Source of the DNA: Prescottella sp. R16
GTDB lineage: Bacteria > Actinomycetota > Actinomycetes > Mycobacteriales > Mycobacteriaceae
Direction of reading: 5' to 3'
Length of the DNA: 64,000 bases
NCBI RefSeq assembly: GCF_030656875.1
Contig: NZ_CP130943.1
Location: 1,798,001 to 1,862,000 of the forward strand
Shown here one piece after another: positions 12,344-21,468 of the stretch. The notes under the pieces are model-generated. The model made no database searches and was not told where the DNA came from. It saw only the letters and a list, made by a program, of their open reading frames with translations. Both the position numbers and the translations under genes were made by a program. The first letter of the stretch is position 1, and every line of letters begins with the position of its first letter.

Positions 12344-12967
12344 GTGCCCTACGCCCGTGACGAACGCCACGCCCTGGTCGAGACGATGCGCACCGTCGGA
12401 CCCGACGCACCGACCCTGTGCGGCGACTGGACGGTCCGCGACCTCGCCGCCCACCTCGTCCTGCGGGAGCGTCGACTCGACGCCACCCCCGGCATCATGA
12501 TCCCGGCACTGGCCGGGCACACCGCCCGCGTACAACAGTCCCTCGCCGCGCGGGCGTGGGACGACCTGCTCGGCGACGTCGACTCCGGCCCGCCGATCTG
12601 GTCGCCGTTCCGACTGCTCGACGAGCAGGCCAACCTCACCGAGATGTTCGTCCACCACGAGGACGTGCGACGCGCCGGCGACGACTGGTCGGTGCGGGAC
12701 CTCCCACCCGGCATGCAGGACAAACTGTGGCGGCTCGCGTCCGGAATCGGGCGGCGCAGCTACCGCAAGGCGCCGGTGACCGTGATTCTCGAACGGCCGG
12801 ACGGGAAGAAGGCGACCGTCCACTCGGCGGGCGCACGTGCAGTGATCCTGCGCGGGGAAGCGGCCGAACTGCTGCTGCACGCGTTCGGCCGGGACCGGGT
12901 CCGTGTCGAGTTCGACGGCGCCGCCGACGATGTGACGTCGGTCAGGGCACTCGATCGGGGTATCTGA
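12344..12967 (+). CDS. TIGR03085 family protein (DinB/maleylpyruvate isomerase-like fold)
   Basis: A 207-residue protein beginning YARDERHALVETM and continuing TLCGDWTVRDLAAHLVLRERR, which matches the actinobacterial TIGR03085 family. These are four-helix-bundle proteins related to mycothiol-dependent enzymes, with histidines for a metal (HLVLRE, FVHHEDVRR). The C-terminal part (KATVHSAGARAVILRGEAAELLLHAFGR) resembles the SCP-like half of that family. GTG 12344 has TACCGT (12333-12338) 5 nt upstream, so it is probably leaderless. The substrate is unknown. Confidence 0.8.
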   Translation: MPYARDERHALVETMRTVGPDAPTLCGDWTVRDLAAHLVLRERRLDATPGIMIPALAGHTARVQQSLAARAWDDLLGDVDSGPPIWSPFRLLDEQANLTEMFVHHEDVRRAGDDWSVRDLPPGMQDKLWRLASGIGRRSYRKAPVTVILERPDGKKATVHSAGARAVILRGEAAELLLHAFGRDRVRVEFDGAADDVTSVRALDRGI

Positions 12968-13063
12968 CGCGTCCCGGTCCGCGCCCGGCGTCGACGCAGG
13001 TGGAACGGTGTTGCGAGTGTTGCAGATGGTCCCGATGGGGTGCCAGGGACTAACCTGACCGGT

Positions 13064-15808
13064 ATGGCAGGAAAGGCGAGCGCCCGCGGATCGGGTTCCA
13101 CAGCATCCACATCGCGGTCCCGTGCCCGCTCGACCTCCTCGACCCGCGCCTCGGCGTCGGGCACCCGTGCGGGCAGTCGCTCCGGTGGCGCGTCGGCGCC
13201 CCGGAAGTCGGCCCCGCGCAAGGCCGCTTCACGCACGACGGGCACGTCACGCAAACCTGCGGCCGGAAAGGGGGGCCGGCGACCGGCCGGTAAGTCCTCC
13301 CGCAACGCGGGCACGTTCGCGGCGTCCGTCGGCCGCGGTATCGGCGCCGGCTGGTCGATGGTCGCCAAGGGCGTCGGCGCCACCACCCGCACGGTCGGCA
13401 AGGCCGCCGACATCGAACACGGACACCGACGGGACGGCATCGCACTCGGACTCATCGCGGTCGCCGTCGTCATCGCCGGTGGCATGTGGTTCTCGGCGGG
13501 CGGCCCGGTCGGCGAGTTCATCGAAACCTGTGTGCGTGCCGTCGTCGGTGCAGTGGCCGCGGTCCTGCCGATCCTCGGTGTCGTGGTCGCCGTCGTCCTC
13601 ATGCGCACCGAACCGAAACCCGACATCCGGTCCCGGCTCATCCTCGGCTCACTGCTCGTGGGCCTGCCCGCGGTCGGGTTGTGGCACATCGCCGCCGGGG
13701 CCCCGTCGACGTCCGCGGGCTGGCCCGACGCCGCCGGCATCGTCGGCTATGTCGTCGCCGGCCCGCTCACCGACGGCCTCACCCCGTGGCTGTCGGTGCC
13801 GTTGCTGCTGCTCGCGATGTTCTTCGGTGTCCTGCTGCTCACCGGCACCACCGTCCGGGAGGTGCCGGACCGGCTGCGGTCGTGGTTCGGCACGTCTTAC
13901 CACGACGACTACGCGTACGACCACGCCGACGATCCCGACTTCGACGAGGACCACGACTACGGCGACACCGCCGACCCGGCCCTGTTCGACGCCGACGGCT
14001 ACCCCGTCGACGGCGGCCGCGAGCCCGCGCGCCCGGCGCGCCGCAGCCCCCGCCGCCGCACCCCGGCCCAGAACTATCCGACCGACGAGGTTCACGAGGA
14101 CACCGCCACCGAGGTGCTCGGGCTGTGGGATCCGGGCGACCCGGACGGCCTGCCGACACCACCGGAGCCCGAACCGGAGCCGGTGCCCGAACCCGAACCG
14201 GCCCCGCGGCCGAAGCCGCGGGCCCGCGTCACCCCACCGCCGACCCCGGCCCCGACGCCCCCGCCGCCGGCACCGGAGAAGAACGACGATGCGTTCGTCC
14301 CGGACCGGGTGGTGGAGGGCGATTACGCGCTGCCGCCGATGTCGCTGCTCGTCGAAGGGGACCCGCCCAAGCTGGGCAGTGCCGCGAACGACGCGATGAT
14401 CGAGGCGATCACCGAGGTCTTGCAGCAGTTCAAGATCGACGCGGCCGTCACCGGCTACACCCGGGGCCCCACGGTCACCCGCTACGAGGTGGAGCTCGGC
14501 CCCGGTGTGAAGGTCGAGAAGATCACCGCGCTGCACCGCAACATCGCGTACGCGGTGGCCACCGACAACGTGCGCCTGCTCGCGCCGATCCCCGGTAAGT
14601 CGGCGGTCGGTATCGAGGTGCCCAACTCGGATCGGGAGATGGTGCGCCTGGCGGACGTGCTCGCGGCACCGTCGACCCGCAAGGACCATCACCCACTGGT
14701 CATCGGCCTGGGCAAGGACATCGAGGGTGACTTCGTGAGCGCCAACCTCGCGAAGATGCCGCACCTGCTGGTCGCCGGTTCCACCGGGTCCGGTAAGTCG
14801 AGCTTCGTCAACTCGATGCTGGTGTCACTGCTGCAGCGGGCCACCCCGGACGAGGTCCGGATGATCCTGATCGACCCGAAGATGGTGGAACTGACCCCGT
14901 ACGAGGGCATCCCGCACCTGATCACGCCGATCATCACACAGCCGAAGAAGGCGGCGGCGGCGCTGGCGTGGCTCGTCGAGGAGATGGAGCAGCGCTACCA
15001 GGACATGCAGGCCAGCCGTGTCCGGCACATCGACGACTTCAACAAGAAGGTCAAGTCCGGGGAGATAACGGCCCCGCTGGGAAGTGAACGCGTCTACAAG
15101 CCGTACCCGTACATCCTCGCGATCGTCGACGAGCTCGCCGACCTGATGATGACCGCGCCGCGCGACGTCGAGGAGGCGATCGTCCGGATCACGCAGAAGG
15201 CGCGTGCCGCCGGTATCCACCTGGTGCTCGCGACGCAGCGGCCGTCGGTCGACGTCGTCACCGGTCTGATCAAGACGAATGTGCCGTCCCGGTTGGCGTT
15301 CGCGACCTCGTCGTTGACCGATTCGCGGGTCATTCTGGACCAGCCTGGCGCCGAGAAGCTCATCGGTATGGGTGACGGCCTGTTCCTGCCGATGGGGGCG
15401 GGCAAGCCGGTTCGCATGCAGGGCGCGTTCATCACCGACGAGGAAATCGCCGCGGTCGTCGACTTCACCAAGAATCAGGCCGAACCCGAGTACACCGAGG
15501 GTGTGACGGCGGCGAAGGCGGGGGAGAAGAAGGATGTCGACCCCGACATCGGCGACGACATGGACGTGTTGCTGCAGGCGGTGGAGTTGGTCGTGTCCAG
15601 CCAGTTCGGTTCCACGTCGATGCTGCAGCGCAAGCTGCGGGTGGGTTTCGCGAAGGCCGGTCGCCTGATGGACCTGATGGAGACCCGTGGTGTCGTCGGC
15701 CCGAGTGAGGGATCGAAGGCGCGTGAAGTGTTGATCAAGCCGGACGAACTCGAGGGCCTGCTGTGGTCGATCCGTGGCGGAGACCCTGAAACAGCCGACG
15801 ACAGCTGA
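13064..15808 (+). CDS. ftsK: DNA translocase FtsK/SpoIIIE
   Basis: A 914-residue septal DNA pump that clears chromosomes during division. In order: a Ser/Arg/Ala-rich basic N-terminus; four or so transmembrane helices (about residues 125-275); an acidic and Pro/Glu-rich linker; the alpha/beta motor with Walker [10 protein letters not shown] and Walker B-type [12 protein letters not shown]; and a C-terminal winged-helix gamma domain ([24 protein letters not shown]) that reads KOPS-like sequences. ATG 13064 has TAACCT 7 nt upstream, so it is probably leaderless. The order with rnj before and argA/pgsA after matches M. tuberculosis. Confidence 0.95.
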   Translation: MAGKASARGSGSTASTSRSRARSTSSTRASASGTRAGSRSGGASAPRKSAPRKAASRTTGTSRKPAAGKGGRRPAGKSSRNAGTFAASVGRGIGAGWSMVAKGVGATTRTVGKAADIEHGHRRDGIALGLIAVAVVIAGGMWFSAGGPVGEFIETCVRAVVGAVAAVLPILGVVVAVVLMRTEPKPDIRSRLILGSLLVGLPAVGLWHIAAGAPSTSAGWPDAAGIVGYVVAGPLTDGLTPWLSVPLLLLAMFFGVLLLTGTTVREVPDRLRSWFGTSYHDDYAYDHADDPDFDEDHDYGDTADPALFDADGYPVDGGREPARPARRSPRRRTPAQNYPTDEVHEDTATEVLGLWDPGDPDGLPTPPEPEPEPVPEPEPAPRPKPRARVTPPPTPAPTPPPPAPEKNDDAFVPDRVVEGDYALPPMSLLVEGDPPKLGSAANDAMIEAITEVLQQFKIDAAVTGYTRGPTVTRYEVELGPGVKVEKITALHRNIAYAVATDNVRLLAPIPGKSAVGIEVPNSDREMVRLADVLAAPSTRKDHHPLVIGLGKDIEGDFVSANLAKMPHLLVAGSTGSGKSSFVNSMLVSLLQRATPDEVRMILIDPKMVELTPYEGIPHLITPIITQPKKAAAALAWLVEEMEQRYQDMQASRVRHIDDFNKKVKSGEITAPLGSERVYKPYPYILAIVDELADLMMTAPRDVEEAIVRITQKARAAGIHLVLATQRPSVDVVTGLIKTNVPSRLAFATSSLTDSRVILDQPGAEKLIGMGDGLFLPMGAGKPVRMQGAFITDEEIAAVVDFTKNQAEPEYTEGVTAAKAGEKKDVDPDIGDDMDVLLQAVELVVSSQFGSTSMLQRKLRVGFAKAGRLMDLMETRGVVGPSEGSKAREVLIKPDELEGLLWSIRGGDPETADDS

Positions 15809-15861
15809 CTGTTTTGCCCGATTTAAACGGCTGTCGTGTGCGTGTGGTTCAATAGGAATCA

Positions 15862-16010
15862 CTTAGGAGGGGAGTATCCCCAATCCTGCGACAGACTCGT
15901 CAACACGATCGACACCGTTGTCGGTCCGGTTCTGTCGGTAGATGCGCTCGGCCTCTCGGTCGAGCATCTGCGGGAGAGACCTCCGGGGGTTCAACATACC
16001 TACCGGAGGT
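15862..16010 (+). ncRNA. yybP-ykoY manganese riboswitch in the TerC leader
   Basis: The leader contains the class hallmarks: GGGGAGTA near 15869-15876 at the 5' side, two internal helices, and GGGAGAGACCTCCGGG (about 15972-15987) with a TTCAACATACC tail at the 3' side. Family knowledge: this RNA binds Mn2+ and controls TerC-type and other metal exporters. Position 15979-15986 (ACCTCCGG) is exactly complementary to 16003-16010 (CCGGAGGT), the TerC ribosome binding site. This suggests sequestration without metal and release when Mn2+ holds the aptamer strand. Boundaries are approximate. Confidence 0.78.
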
Positions 16011-16019
16011 CAATAGCTG

Positions 16020-17012
16020 ATGCACGTCTCCCCCCTCGTCTGGATCGTCACCTGTGTGGTGATCCTCGGACTCTTCGTCTTCGACTTCTTCGCGCACGTG
16101 CGCACCCCGCACGCTCCGAGCTTCCGCGAATCAGCGTTCTGGTCCGCCGTCTACATCGGCATCGCGATCATCTTCGGACTCGTCGTGATGTCGATCTGGG
16201 GCACGACGTTCGGCGGTGAGTACTTCGCCGGTTACGTCACCGAGAAGGCGTTGTCCGTGGACAACCTGTTCGTCTTCGTGATCATCATGGCGACGTTCTC
16301 GGTGCCCCGGCAGTACCAGCAGAAGGTCCTGCTCATCGGCATCGTCATGGCGCTCGTGCTGCGCGGTGTCTTCATCGCCGTCGGAGCGGCCGCGATCAAC
16401 ACCTACAGCTGGGTGTTCTACCTGTTCGGCGCGTTCCTGATCTACACCGCGGTCAAGCTCATCAAGGATGCAGGTCACGAGGCCGAGTCCGAGGAGCAGC
16501 GGGAGAGCCGGATCATCACCCTCGCGAAGCGGTTCCTGCCGACCACCGAGGAGTACGACGGTGACAAGCTCGTCACGAAGATCGACGGCAAGCGTGTCGC
16601 CACCCCGCTACTGCTCGCGCTGATCGTCATCGGCTTCACCGACGTCCTGTTCGCGCTCGATTCGATCCCGGCGATCTACGGCCTCACCCAGGAGCCCTAC
16701 CTGGTGTTCACCGCCAACGCGTTCGCGCTCATGGGGCTGCGGCAGCTGTTCTTCCTCATCGGGGGCCTGCTCGAACGCCTGGTGTACCTGTCCTACGGTC
16801 TGTCGATCATCCTGGCGTTCATCGGCGTCAAGTTGGTCCTGCACGCGCTGCACGAGAACACGCTGCCGTTCGTCAACGGCGGCGAGCACATCGCGGTCCC
16901 CGAGATCTCCACCGTCATGTCGCTGAGCATCATTCTCGGCGTACTGGTGGTGACCGCGGTGGCGAGCCTGATCAAGACGCGCAACAAGTCCGACGACTCG
17001 ACCGTCCACTAG
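16020..17012 (+). CDS. TerC family integral membrane protein (likely Mn2+ exporter)
   Basis: A 330-residue membrane protein with about nine hydrophobic segments. It has the TerC signatures EKALSVDNLFVFVIIM and DVLFALDSIPAIYGL, whose aspartates lie within membrane helices and are thought to bind metal. TerC/Alx/MeeF proteins export manganese, partly to load exported enzymes. ATG 16020 follows GGAGGT at 16005-16010. The upstream riboswitch strongly supports a manganese role over a tellurite one. A terminator hairpin follows the stop. In M. tuberculosis a TerC gene (Rv2723) sits in the same wider region. Confidence 0.92.
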   Translation: MHVSPLVWIVTCVVILGLFVFDFFAHVRTPHAPSFRESAFWSAVYIGIAIIFGLVVMSIWGTTFGGEYFAGYVTEKALSVDNLFVFVIIMATFSVPRQYQQKVLLIGIVMALVLRGVFIAVGAAAINTYSWVFYLFGAFLIYTAVKLIKDAGHEAESEEQRESRIITLAKRFLPTTEEYDGDKLVTKIDGKRVATPLLLALIVIGFTDVLFALDSIPAIYGLTQEPYLVFTANAFALMGLRQLFFLIGGLLERLVYLSYGLSIILAFIGVKLVLHALHENTLPFVNGGEHIAVPEISTVMSLSIILGVLVVTAVASLIKTRNKSDDSTVH

Positions 17013-17014
17013 TC

Positions 17015-17050
17015 GGAACGCCGGCCGGGGTGACCCGGCCGGCGTGTTCC
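17015..17050. terminator. Hairpin after the TerC gene
   Basis: GGAAC-GCCGGCCGGG pairs with CCCGGCCGGC-GTTCC (one bulge) around a TGA-type loop. It is located between convergent TerC and YciI genes. Confidence 0.7.
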
Positions 17051-17074
17051 GGTGGGGCGGACCGCGCGGCGGGC

Positions 17075-17359
17075 CTACTGCACGAAGACACCGAAGACCG
17101 GGATCCATTCCCGGATCGTCCGGTCCTCGACGAGGCCGAGGTGCGCGAACGGATCCTGGTCGAACAGGTCGCGCACCTCGTCCGCCGTCGCGGCCTCGAC
17201 GGTCATCGAGGCGCCGCTGCCGTCGGCGAACGGACCCGACGACCGGACGACACCGCGACGTACCAGGTCGGCGAGCCACGCTCGGTGGTCGGTGCGGTGG
17301 TCGTCGCGCTGCGCGGACTTCTCCGGCGCGTACGTGTACTGGACGATGAACAGCGGCAT
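17075..17359 (-). CDS. YciI-like protein
   Basis: A 94-residue protein of the YCII dimeric ferredoxin-like fold. It shows the N-terminal strand LFIVQYTYAP, the conserved HRAWLADLVRRGVVRSSGPFADGSG segment with the putative catalytic His/Asp pair, and the DPFAHLGLVEDRTIREW region. Such proteins often act as small enzymes or as modules next to sigma factors, but no partner is obvious here. It is convergent to the TerC gene and 34 bp from the acetyltransferase gene upstream of it on the same strand. Confidence 0.85.
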   Translation of the reverse strand: MPLFIVQYTYAPEKSAQRDDHRTDHRAWLADLVRRGVVRSSGPFADGSGASMTVEAATADEVRDLFDQDPFAHLGLVEDRTIREWIPVFGVFVQ

Positions 17360-17393
17360 GATTCCTCGATCCCGGTCGTGGTGGTGAAGGGCG

Positions 17394-17945
17394 TCAGAGC
17401 GTGAGCAGCATCCGCGTGTTGCCCAGCGTGTTCGGTTTGACGTAGCTCAGGTCCAGGAACTCGGCGACACCCGTGTCGTAGGACCGGCACATCTCCGCGT
17501 ACACCTCGGCGGTGACGGGGGTGCCCTCGATCTCCGCGAAGCCGTGCTTGGCGAAGAAGTTCACCTCGAACGTGAGCACGAACAGTCGCTCGAGTTCGAG
17601 TTCACGGGCGACGTCGATGAGCTTGTCGACCACGAGGTGACCTGCGCCGCGCCCCTTGACCTGTGGATCCACGGCGACCGTCCGGACCTCGCCGAGGTCG
17701 GACCACAGCACGTGCATGGCCCCGCAGCCGACGACGGTGCCCGCCTGCTCGACCACCCAGAATTCCTGCACCGACTCGTACAGCGTCACGAGGTTCTTCT
17801 CGAGCAGGATCTTGCCCGCGTAGATGTCGATGAGACGCTTGATCTCCGGCACATCCGAGGTGCGCGCGCGCCGCACCCGCATCCCTTCAGCGTCGTTCGT
17901 GCCTGCCGCCGGAGTTCCAGATGTCATGTGGTGCACAGTAGTCAT
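17394..17945 (-). CDS. argA: GNAT amino-acid N-acetyltransferase (ArgA-like, Rv2747 type)
   Basis: A 183-residue GNAT-fold protein. EVRTVAVDPQVKGRGAGHLVVDKL is the acetyl-CoA-binding motif, and NFFAKHGFAEIEGTPV and the ILLEKNLVTLYESVQEFWV segment match the short ArgA of mycobacteria. Known role of that family: acetylation of glutamate or glutamine at the first step of arginine synthesis. ATG 17945 is chosen because GAGG lies just upstream; ATG 17927 is an alternative. The gene is divergent from pgsA, as in M. tuberculosis Rv2747/Rv2746c. Confidence 0.87.
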   Translation of the reverse strand: MTTVHHMTSGTPAAGTNDAEGMRVRRARTSDVPEIKRLIDIYAGKILLEKNLVTLYESVQEFWVVEQAGTVVGCGAMHVLWSDLGEVRTVAVDPQVKGRGAGHLVVDKLIDVARELELERLFVLTFEVNFFAKHGFAEIEGTPVTAEVYAEMCRSYDTGVAEFLDLSYVKPNTLGNTRMLLTL

Positions 17946-18050
17946 CACCTCAACCGATATTGTGGGCAGTGTGCCGCCCCGATCCATCACCCCACTCCAC
18001 GTCCTGTTCGTTCCGGGTGTGCCGGGGCGTTCCGTTCGATCGGTGCGGCC

Positions 18051-18686
18051 GTGACCGCGCCACGCCGTGACGTGGCGGCTGCTGCCGGCGCGCAACCTGT
18101 CGACGGCGTAGCCGGCCACACACCGGTTCCCCTGCTGAACATCGCGAACGTCCTCACCGTGCTGCGGATCGCGTTGGTCCCGGTGTTCCTGGTCGCGTTG
18201 TTCGTCGACGACGGACAGTCGACGGGCTGGCGGATCGCGGCGACCGCGATCTTCGCGATCGCCGCCGTCACCGACCGGATCGACGGCCAGCTGGCCCGCA
18301 GCCGGGGACTCGTCACCGACTTCGGGAAGATGGCCGACCCGATCGCCGACAAGGCGCTCATCGGTGCGGCCCTCGTCGGACTGTCGCTGCTCGGGGACCT
18401 GTCGTGGTGGGTGACCGGCATCATCGCGGCCCGGGAACTGGGCATCACGCTCATGCGGTTCGCAGTCCTGCGGCACGGTGTGATTCCCGCCGGCCGGGGC
18501 GGCAAGCTCAAGACCCTCGTGCAGTCGGTGGCGATCGGGTTCTACCTGGCGCCGCTGCCCGACGGGTTCGCCCCGTTCACGGCCGGACTGATGGGGCTCG
18601 CGGTCGTCCTCACGGTGGCGACCGGACTGGACTATGTGGTGCAGGCGGTGCGCCTGCGGGCCGGCGTCGGGCGTCCGAGCGCGTGA
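18051..18686 (+). CDS. pgsA: CDP-diacylglycerol-glycerol-3-phosphate phosphatidyltransferase
   Basis: A 211-residue membrane enzyme that forms phosphatidylglycerol phosphate, the precursor of phosphatidylglycerol and cardiolipin. The CDP-alcohol transferase signature is complete: D-RI-DG-QL-AR, then G-KMA-D-PIA-D. About five hydrophobic helices follow NIANVLTVLRI. GTG 18051 is the likely start, since residues upstream of it look non-coding. The stop overlaps the GTG of the CinA-like gene (GTGA). The gene order pgsA-cinA-clgR-pspA is sensible because PspA and PgsA both concern membrane integrity. Confidence 0.9.
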   Translation: MTAPRRDVAAAAGAQPVDGVAGHTPVPLLNIANVLTVLRIALVPVFLVALFVDDGQSTGWRIAATAIFAIAAVTDRIDGQLARSRGLVTDFGKMADPIADKALIGAALVGLSLLGDLSWWVTGIIAARELGITLMRFAVLRHGVIPAGRGGKLKTLVQSVAIGFYLAPLPDGFAPFTAGLMGLAVVLTVATGLDYVVQAVRLRAGVGRPSA

Positions 18687-19171
18687 GCGACCCGCTCACC
18701 GCGTCGATTCCGGCGGCCGACGTCGTCGCGGTACTGTGCCGGCGTGGGGAGACGGTCGCGACGGCCGAATCGCTCACCGCGGGACTGCTCGCCGCGACAC
18801 TCGCCGGGGTGCCCGGAGCAAGTACGGTGCTGCGTGGCGGTCTGATCGTCTACGCCACCGACCTCAAGGGGGCACTCGCGGGTGTCGACGGCGACGTGCT
18901 GGCCCACGACGGGCCCGTGTCCCGGCGCACTGCGGCCCAGCTCGCGGAGGGGGCTGCGCGTCGGTGCGGGGCCGACTGGGGCGTCGGACTGACCGGAGTG
19001 GCCGGACCGGACCCGCAGGACGGGCACCGTCCGGGCACCGTGTTCGTGGGGATCGCCGGACCCGGCGGAACCGCGGTCACCGAGCTCGATCTGTCGGGGG
19101 ACCGGTGGACGATCAGAATCGGAAGCGTTCGTGCGGCGGTGTCTGGATTACTCGAACGCGCGGCGCGATAG
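18683..19171 (+). CDS. CinA C-terminal domain protein (PncC-type amidohydrolase)
   Basis: A 162-residue stand-alone CinA-C domain. TVATAESLTAGLLAATLAGVPGAS carries the catalytic Ser region, GGLIVYATDLK follows, and GVGLTGVAGPDPQDG is the conserved turn. Family members convert nicotinamide mononucleotide to nicotinate mononucleotide and ammonia (pyridine nucleotide salvage). Its GTG overlaps the pgsA stop codon, so it is translationally coupled to pgsA. The N-terminal COG1058 domain of full CinA is absent, as in PncC proteins. Confidence 0.88.
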   Translation: MSDPLTASIPAADVVAVLCRRGETVATAESLTAGLLAATLAGVPGASTVLRGGLIVYATDLKGALAGVDGDVLAHDGPVSRRTAAQLAEGAARRCGADWGVGLTGVAGPDPQDGHRPGTVFVGIAGPGGTAVTELDLSGDRWTIRIGSVRAAVSGLLERAAR

Positions 19172-19178
19172 GGTTTCG

Positions 19179-19205
19179 GGAACCAATCGCTTGCGCTCGT
19201 GCGTT
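19179..19205 (+). promoter_or_regulatory. ECF-sigma (SigE-type) promoter of clgR
   Basis: GGAAC (19179-19183) and CGTT (19202-19205) are separated by 18 nt, a good match to the SigE/SigH-type ECF consensus. It lies 40 bp upstream of the clgR start. In M. tuberculosis, clgR-pspA is SigE-dependent, which supports the call. Confidence 0.6.
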
Positions 19206-19244
19206 TGAATTCACGAGTGGGGTATCGGATGAAGGAGGAGCGAG

Positions 19245-19613
19245 ATGGCGCTGCTATTGCGTGAGGCAATCGGTGACAGTCTTCGACGCACCCGCGTTTC
19301 GCAGAGCCGAACCCTGCGCGAGGTGTCGAACAGCGCGCGCGTGAGCCTCGGCTATCTGTCCGAGATCGAACGCGGCCGCAAGGAGGCGTCGAGCGAATTG
19401 CTCGCCGCGATCTGCGATGCACTCGAGGTTCCCTTGTCCGAGGTGCTGGTCGACGTGAGTGAATCCCTCGCGGTCGGCGATTCCCGGATGGTCGGGGCCC
19501 GCGGCGCCGCCGAGCGTGGCAGTGTGACCGATGCAGCGGTGAGCGGGCGTATCGCGCAGGACACTCGGGTCGTCATTCCCGCGCCCACCGCGCGGGCGTT
19601 GGCTGCCGCCTAG
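19245..19613 (+). CDS. clgR: Transcriptional activator ClgR
   Basis: A 122-residue XRE-type helix-turn-helix protein. [43 protein letters not shown] is the signature of the ClgR family, which activates clpP1P2, clpC, ptrB and the psp genes under envelope or protein stress. A perfect AAGGAGGAG precedes the ATG. The extreme C-terminus is ALAAA, resembling the ssrA-type degron. ClgR proteins are known ClpCP substrates, so this end probably makes the activator short-lived. It is first gene of clgR-pspA-pspM. Confidence 0.93.
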   Translation: MALLLREAIGDSLRRTRVSQSRTLREVSNSARVSLGYLSEIERGRKEASSELLAAICDALEVPLSEVLVDVSESLAVGDSRMVGARGAAERGSVTDAAVSGRIAQDTRVVIPAPTARALAAA

Positions 19614-19615
19614 TC

Positions 19616-19636
19616 GTTTCGCGGACGGCGGGAAAC
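19616..19636 (+). promoter_or_regulatory. Candidate ClgR operator between clgR and pspA
   Basis: GTTTC (19616) and GAAAC (19632) form an inverted repeat around a CGC-N5-GCG core, similar to known ClgR boxes. It could add ClgR-dependent transcription of pspA. The motif is short, so confidence is low. Confidence 0.35.
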
Positions 19637-19784
19637 AGATAGATTCGACAGTGATGATCACGGCCGTCCCGACAGTGGTTCGTGATCGGACGAGCAGGGC
19701 AGGGCCAATACCGAGTTCGATGCGTGACGGTCGCGCATCGGGTCGCGCGAGTCGCGGCGCAGCAGATGGAGGCAGGATCAAACC

Positions 19785-20597
19785 ATGGCTAATCCTTTCG
19801 TCAAGGGATGGAAGTACCTCATGGCGCTCTTCAATTCCAAGATTGATGAGAAGGCCGACCCCAAGGTTCAGATTCAGCAGGCGATCGAGGACGCTCAGCG
19901 TCAGCATCAGGCCCTGTCCCAGCAGGCTGCGTCGGTCATCGGCAATCAGCGTCAGCTCGAGATGAAGCTGAGCCGTCAGCTCGACGAGGTCGAGAAGCTC
20001 AACGCCAACGCGCGTCAGGCTGTCACCCTCGCCGATCAGGCCGCTACCGCCGGCGACAACGAGAAGGCGATCCAGTACACGAACGCCGCCGAGGCGTTCG
20101 CTGCGCAGTTGGTGACGGCCGAGCAGTCGGTCGAGGACCTCAAGGTTCTGCACGACCAGGCGCTGCAGGCCGCCGCCCAGGCCAAGAAGGCCGTCGAGCA
20201 GAACGCGATGACTCTGCAGGCGAAGGTCGCCGAGCGCACCAAGCTGCTCAGCCAGCTCGAGCAGGCCAAGATGCAGGAGCGGGTGTCCGATTCGCTGCGG
20301 TCGATGGACCAGACGCTGCAGGCGCCGGGCAACACCCCGAGCCTGGACGCGGTCCGCGAGAAGATCGAGCAGCGGTACGCCAACGCTCTCGGTGCCGCGG
20401 AACTGGCCCAGAACTCGGTGCAGGGCCGCATGATGGAAGTGCAGCAGGCGAGCGTGCAGATGGCCGGCCACAGCCGTCTCGAGCAGATCCGGGCCTCGAT
20501 GAAGGGCGATGCGCTGCCGTCCGGTGGCACCACCGCGAGCACGCCGACCCCGGCCGCCGCACCGCAGCAGCCGAACGGCGAAACCACCGCGCAGTAG
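19785..20597 (+). CDS. pspA: Phage shock protein A (PspA/IM30, ESCRT-III-like)
   Basis: A 270-residue, almost entirely helical coiled-coil protein starting [37 protein letters not shown], typical of PspA/IM30, which coats and stabilises damaged membrane. The long Ala/Gln/Glu coiled coil spans residues 25-230. The tail of about 40 residues is Pro/Ala/Gly-rich and disordered. GGAGG lies before the ATG, somewhat distant. It follows clgR by 171 bp and precedes pspM, matching Rv2745c-Rv2744c-Rv2743c. Confidence 0.94.
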   Translation: MANPFVKGWKYLMALFNSKIDEKADPKVQIQQAIEDAQRQHQALSQQAASVIGNQRQLEMKLSRQLDEVEKLNANARQAVTLADQAATAGDNEKAIQYTNAAEAFAAQLVTAEQSVEDLKVLHDQALQAAAQAKKAVEQNAMTLQAKVAERTKLLSQLEQAKMQERVSDSLRSMDQTLQAPGNTPSLDAVREKIEQRYANALGAAELAQNSVQGRMMEVQQASVQMAGHSRLEQIRASMKGDALPSGGTTASTPTPAAAPQQPNGETTAQ

Positions 20598-20617
20598 CCG
20601 GTGGGCACACTGGTTCG

Positions 20618-21445
20618 ATGAGCGCCACGAGAGACGGCCGGCCCGGGAAACGTTCCCGGTCGGCCGTTTTCGCGTCGGTGGACGCACAGAGCGTGCTGCG
20701 TGACGTCCGCGGCACCGTCGCCGAGACGGTGCGGCGCTGGTCGGATCCCCGGGAGCGGGCGCTCCGCAAGCGTCGCCGGGCCCGCCGACGAGCCACTCGG
20801 TTCGGGGTGGCGTCCGGGGCGGGAGCCGTGGGTACCGTCACGCTCGCGGTGGCGTCGGCTCCCGACTGGGCGGTGGTCGCGACGGGCGGCACGGCGGCCT
20901 TGTTCGCGGTTCCGGCGGTACTGGCCGTCGGAACCTACCGTCGGTTGACCGCGGCCCCGCTGCCCGCGTCGGCCGCGGCACGTCCCCCGTTGCCGCCGGC
21001 CGGTTCGGTGGCTCGCGCGCCGATGGAACGGCTCGCGCAGGCCGAGCACAGTCTGGACCGGTTGTCCGCGGTGCTGGGCAGGTCCGCTCTGGTCGACGTG
21101 GCCGAACTGGATCACACGGGGGAGACGGCCCGTACTGCGGCGGCCGCGTTACGGGCGGTGGCGACGGACGTCGTGGCGTTGGAGGACGCGGCCCGCAGCA
21201 CCCATGCCGCGGCTCCGCATCTGGACCGGTCGATTCGGGCGGCGGTCGCGCGTCTCGACGACGGGGTGGCTCAGTTCGAGGGGCTGGTGACGGTGGCCGC
21301 GAAAATGACCGCGCCGGCGCAGTCGCCGTCGTACACGCTGCTGGATCGGCAGCGGGAGGAGTTGCTGTCGGCGTCCGAGCGGCTCGAGGGCTGGGCGGAC
21401 GCGCTCGGTGAGGTCGGCGAGATCGACCGACGGTTCGGCCGGTAG
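20618..21445 (+). CDS. pspM: Envelope stress membrane protein PspM (Rv2743c-like)
   Basis: A 275-residue protein. The N-terminus is strongly basic (RERALRKRRRARRRATR), followed by two close transmembrane helices (about residues 65-105) and a helical cytoplasmic C-terminal half with Leu/Ala heptads. In mycobacteria PspM anchors PspA to the membrane and completes the ClgR-PspA-PspM response. It is 20 bp downstream of pspA in one transcription unit. The fourth mycobacterial member, pspN (Rv2742c), is missing; the next gene is on the other strand and belongs to biotin transport. Confidence 0.85.
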   Translation: MSATRDGRPGKRSRSAVFASVDAQSVLRDVRGTVAETVRRWSDPRERALRKRRRARRRATRFGVASGAGAVGTVTLAVASAPDWAVVATGGTAALFAVPAVLAVGTYRRLTAAPLPASAAARPPLPPAGSVARAPMERLAQAEHSLDRLSAVLGRSALVDVAELDHTGETARTAAAALRAVATDVVALEDAARSTHAAAPHLDRSIRAAVARLDDGVAQFEGLVTVAAKMTAPAQSPSYTLLDRQREELLSASERLEGWADALGEVGEIDRRFGR

Positions 21446-21468
21446 GGCAGTTCGCACTGTCCTGCAGG

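Noticed and set aside
14150..14280. Pro/Glu repeat tract as a possible inserted element
   Set aside because: It lies in frame inside the ftsK linker, where low-complexity sequence is normal for this family.
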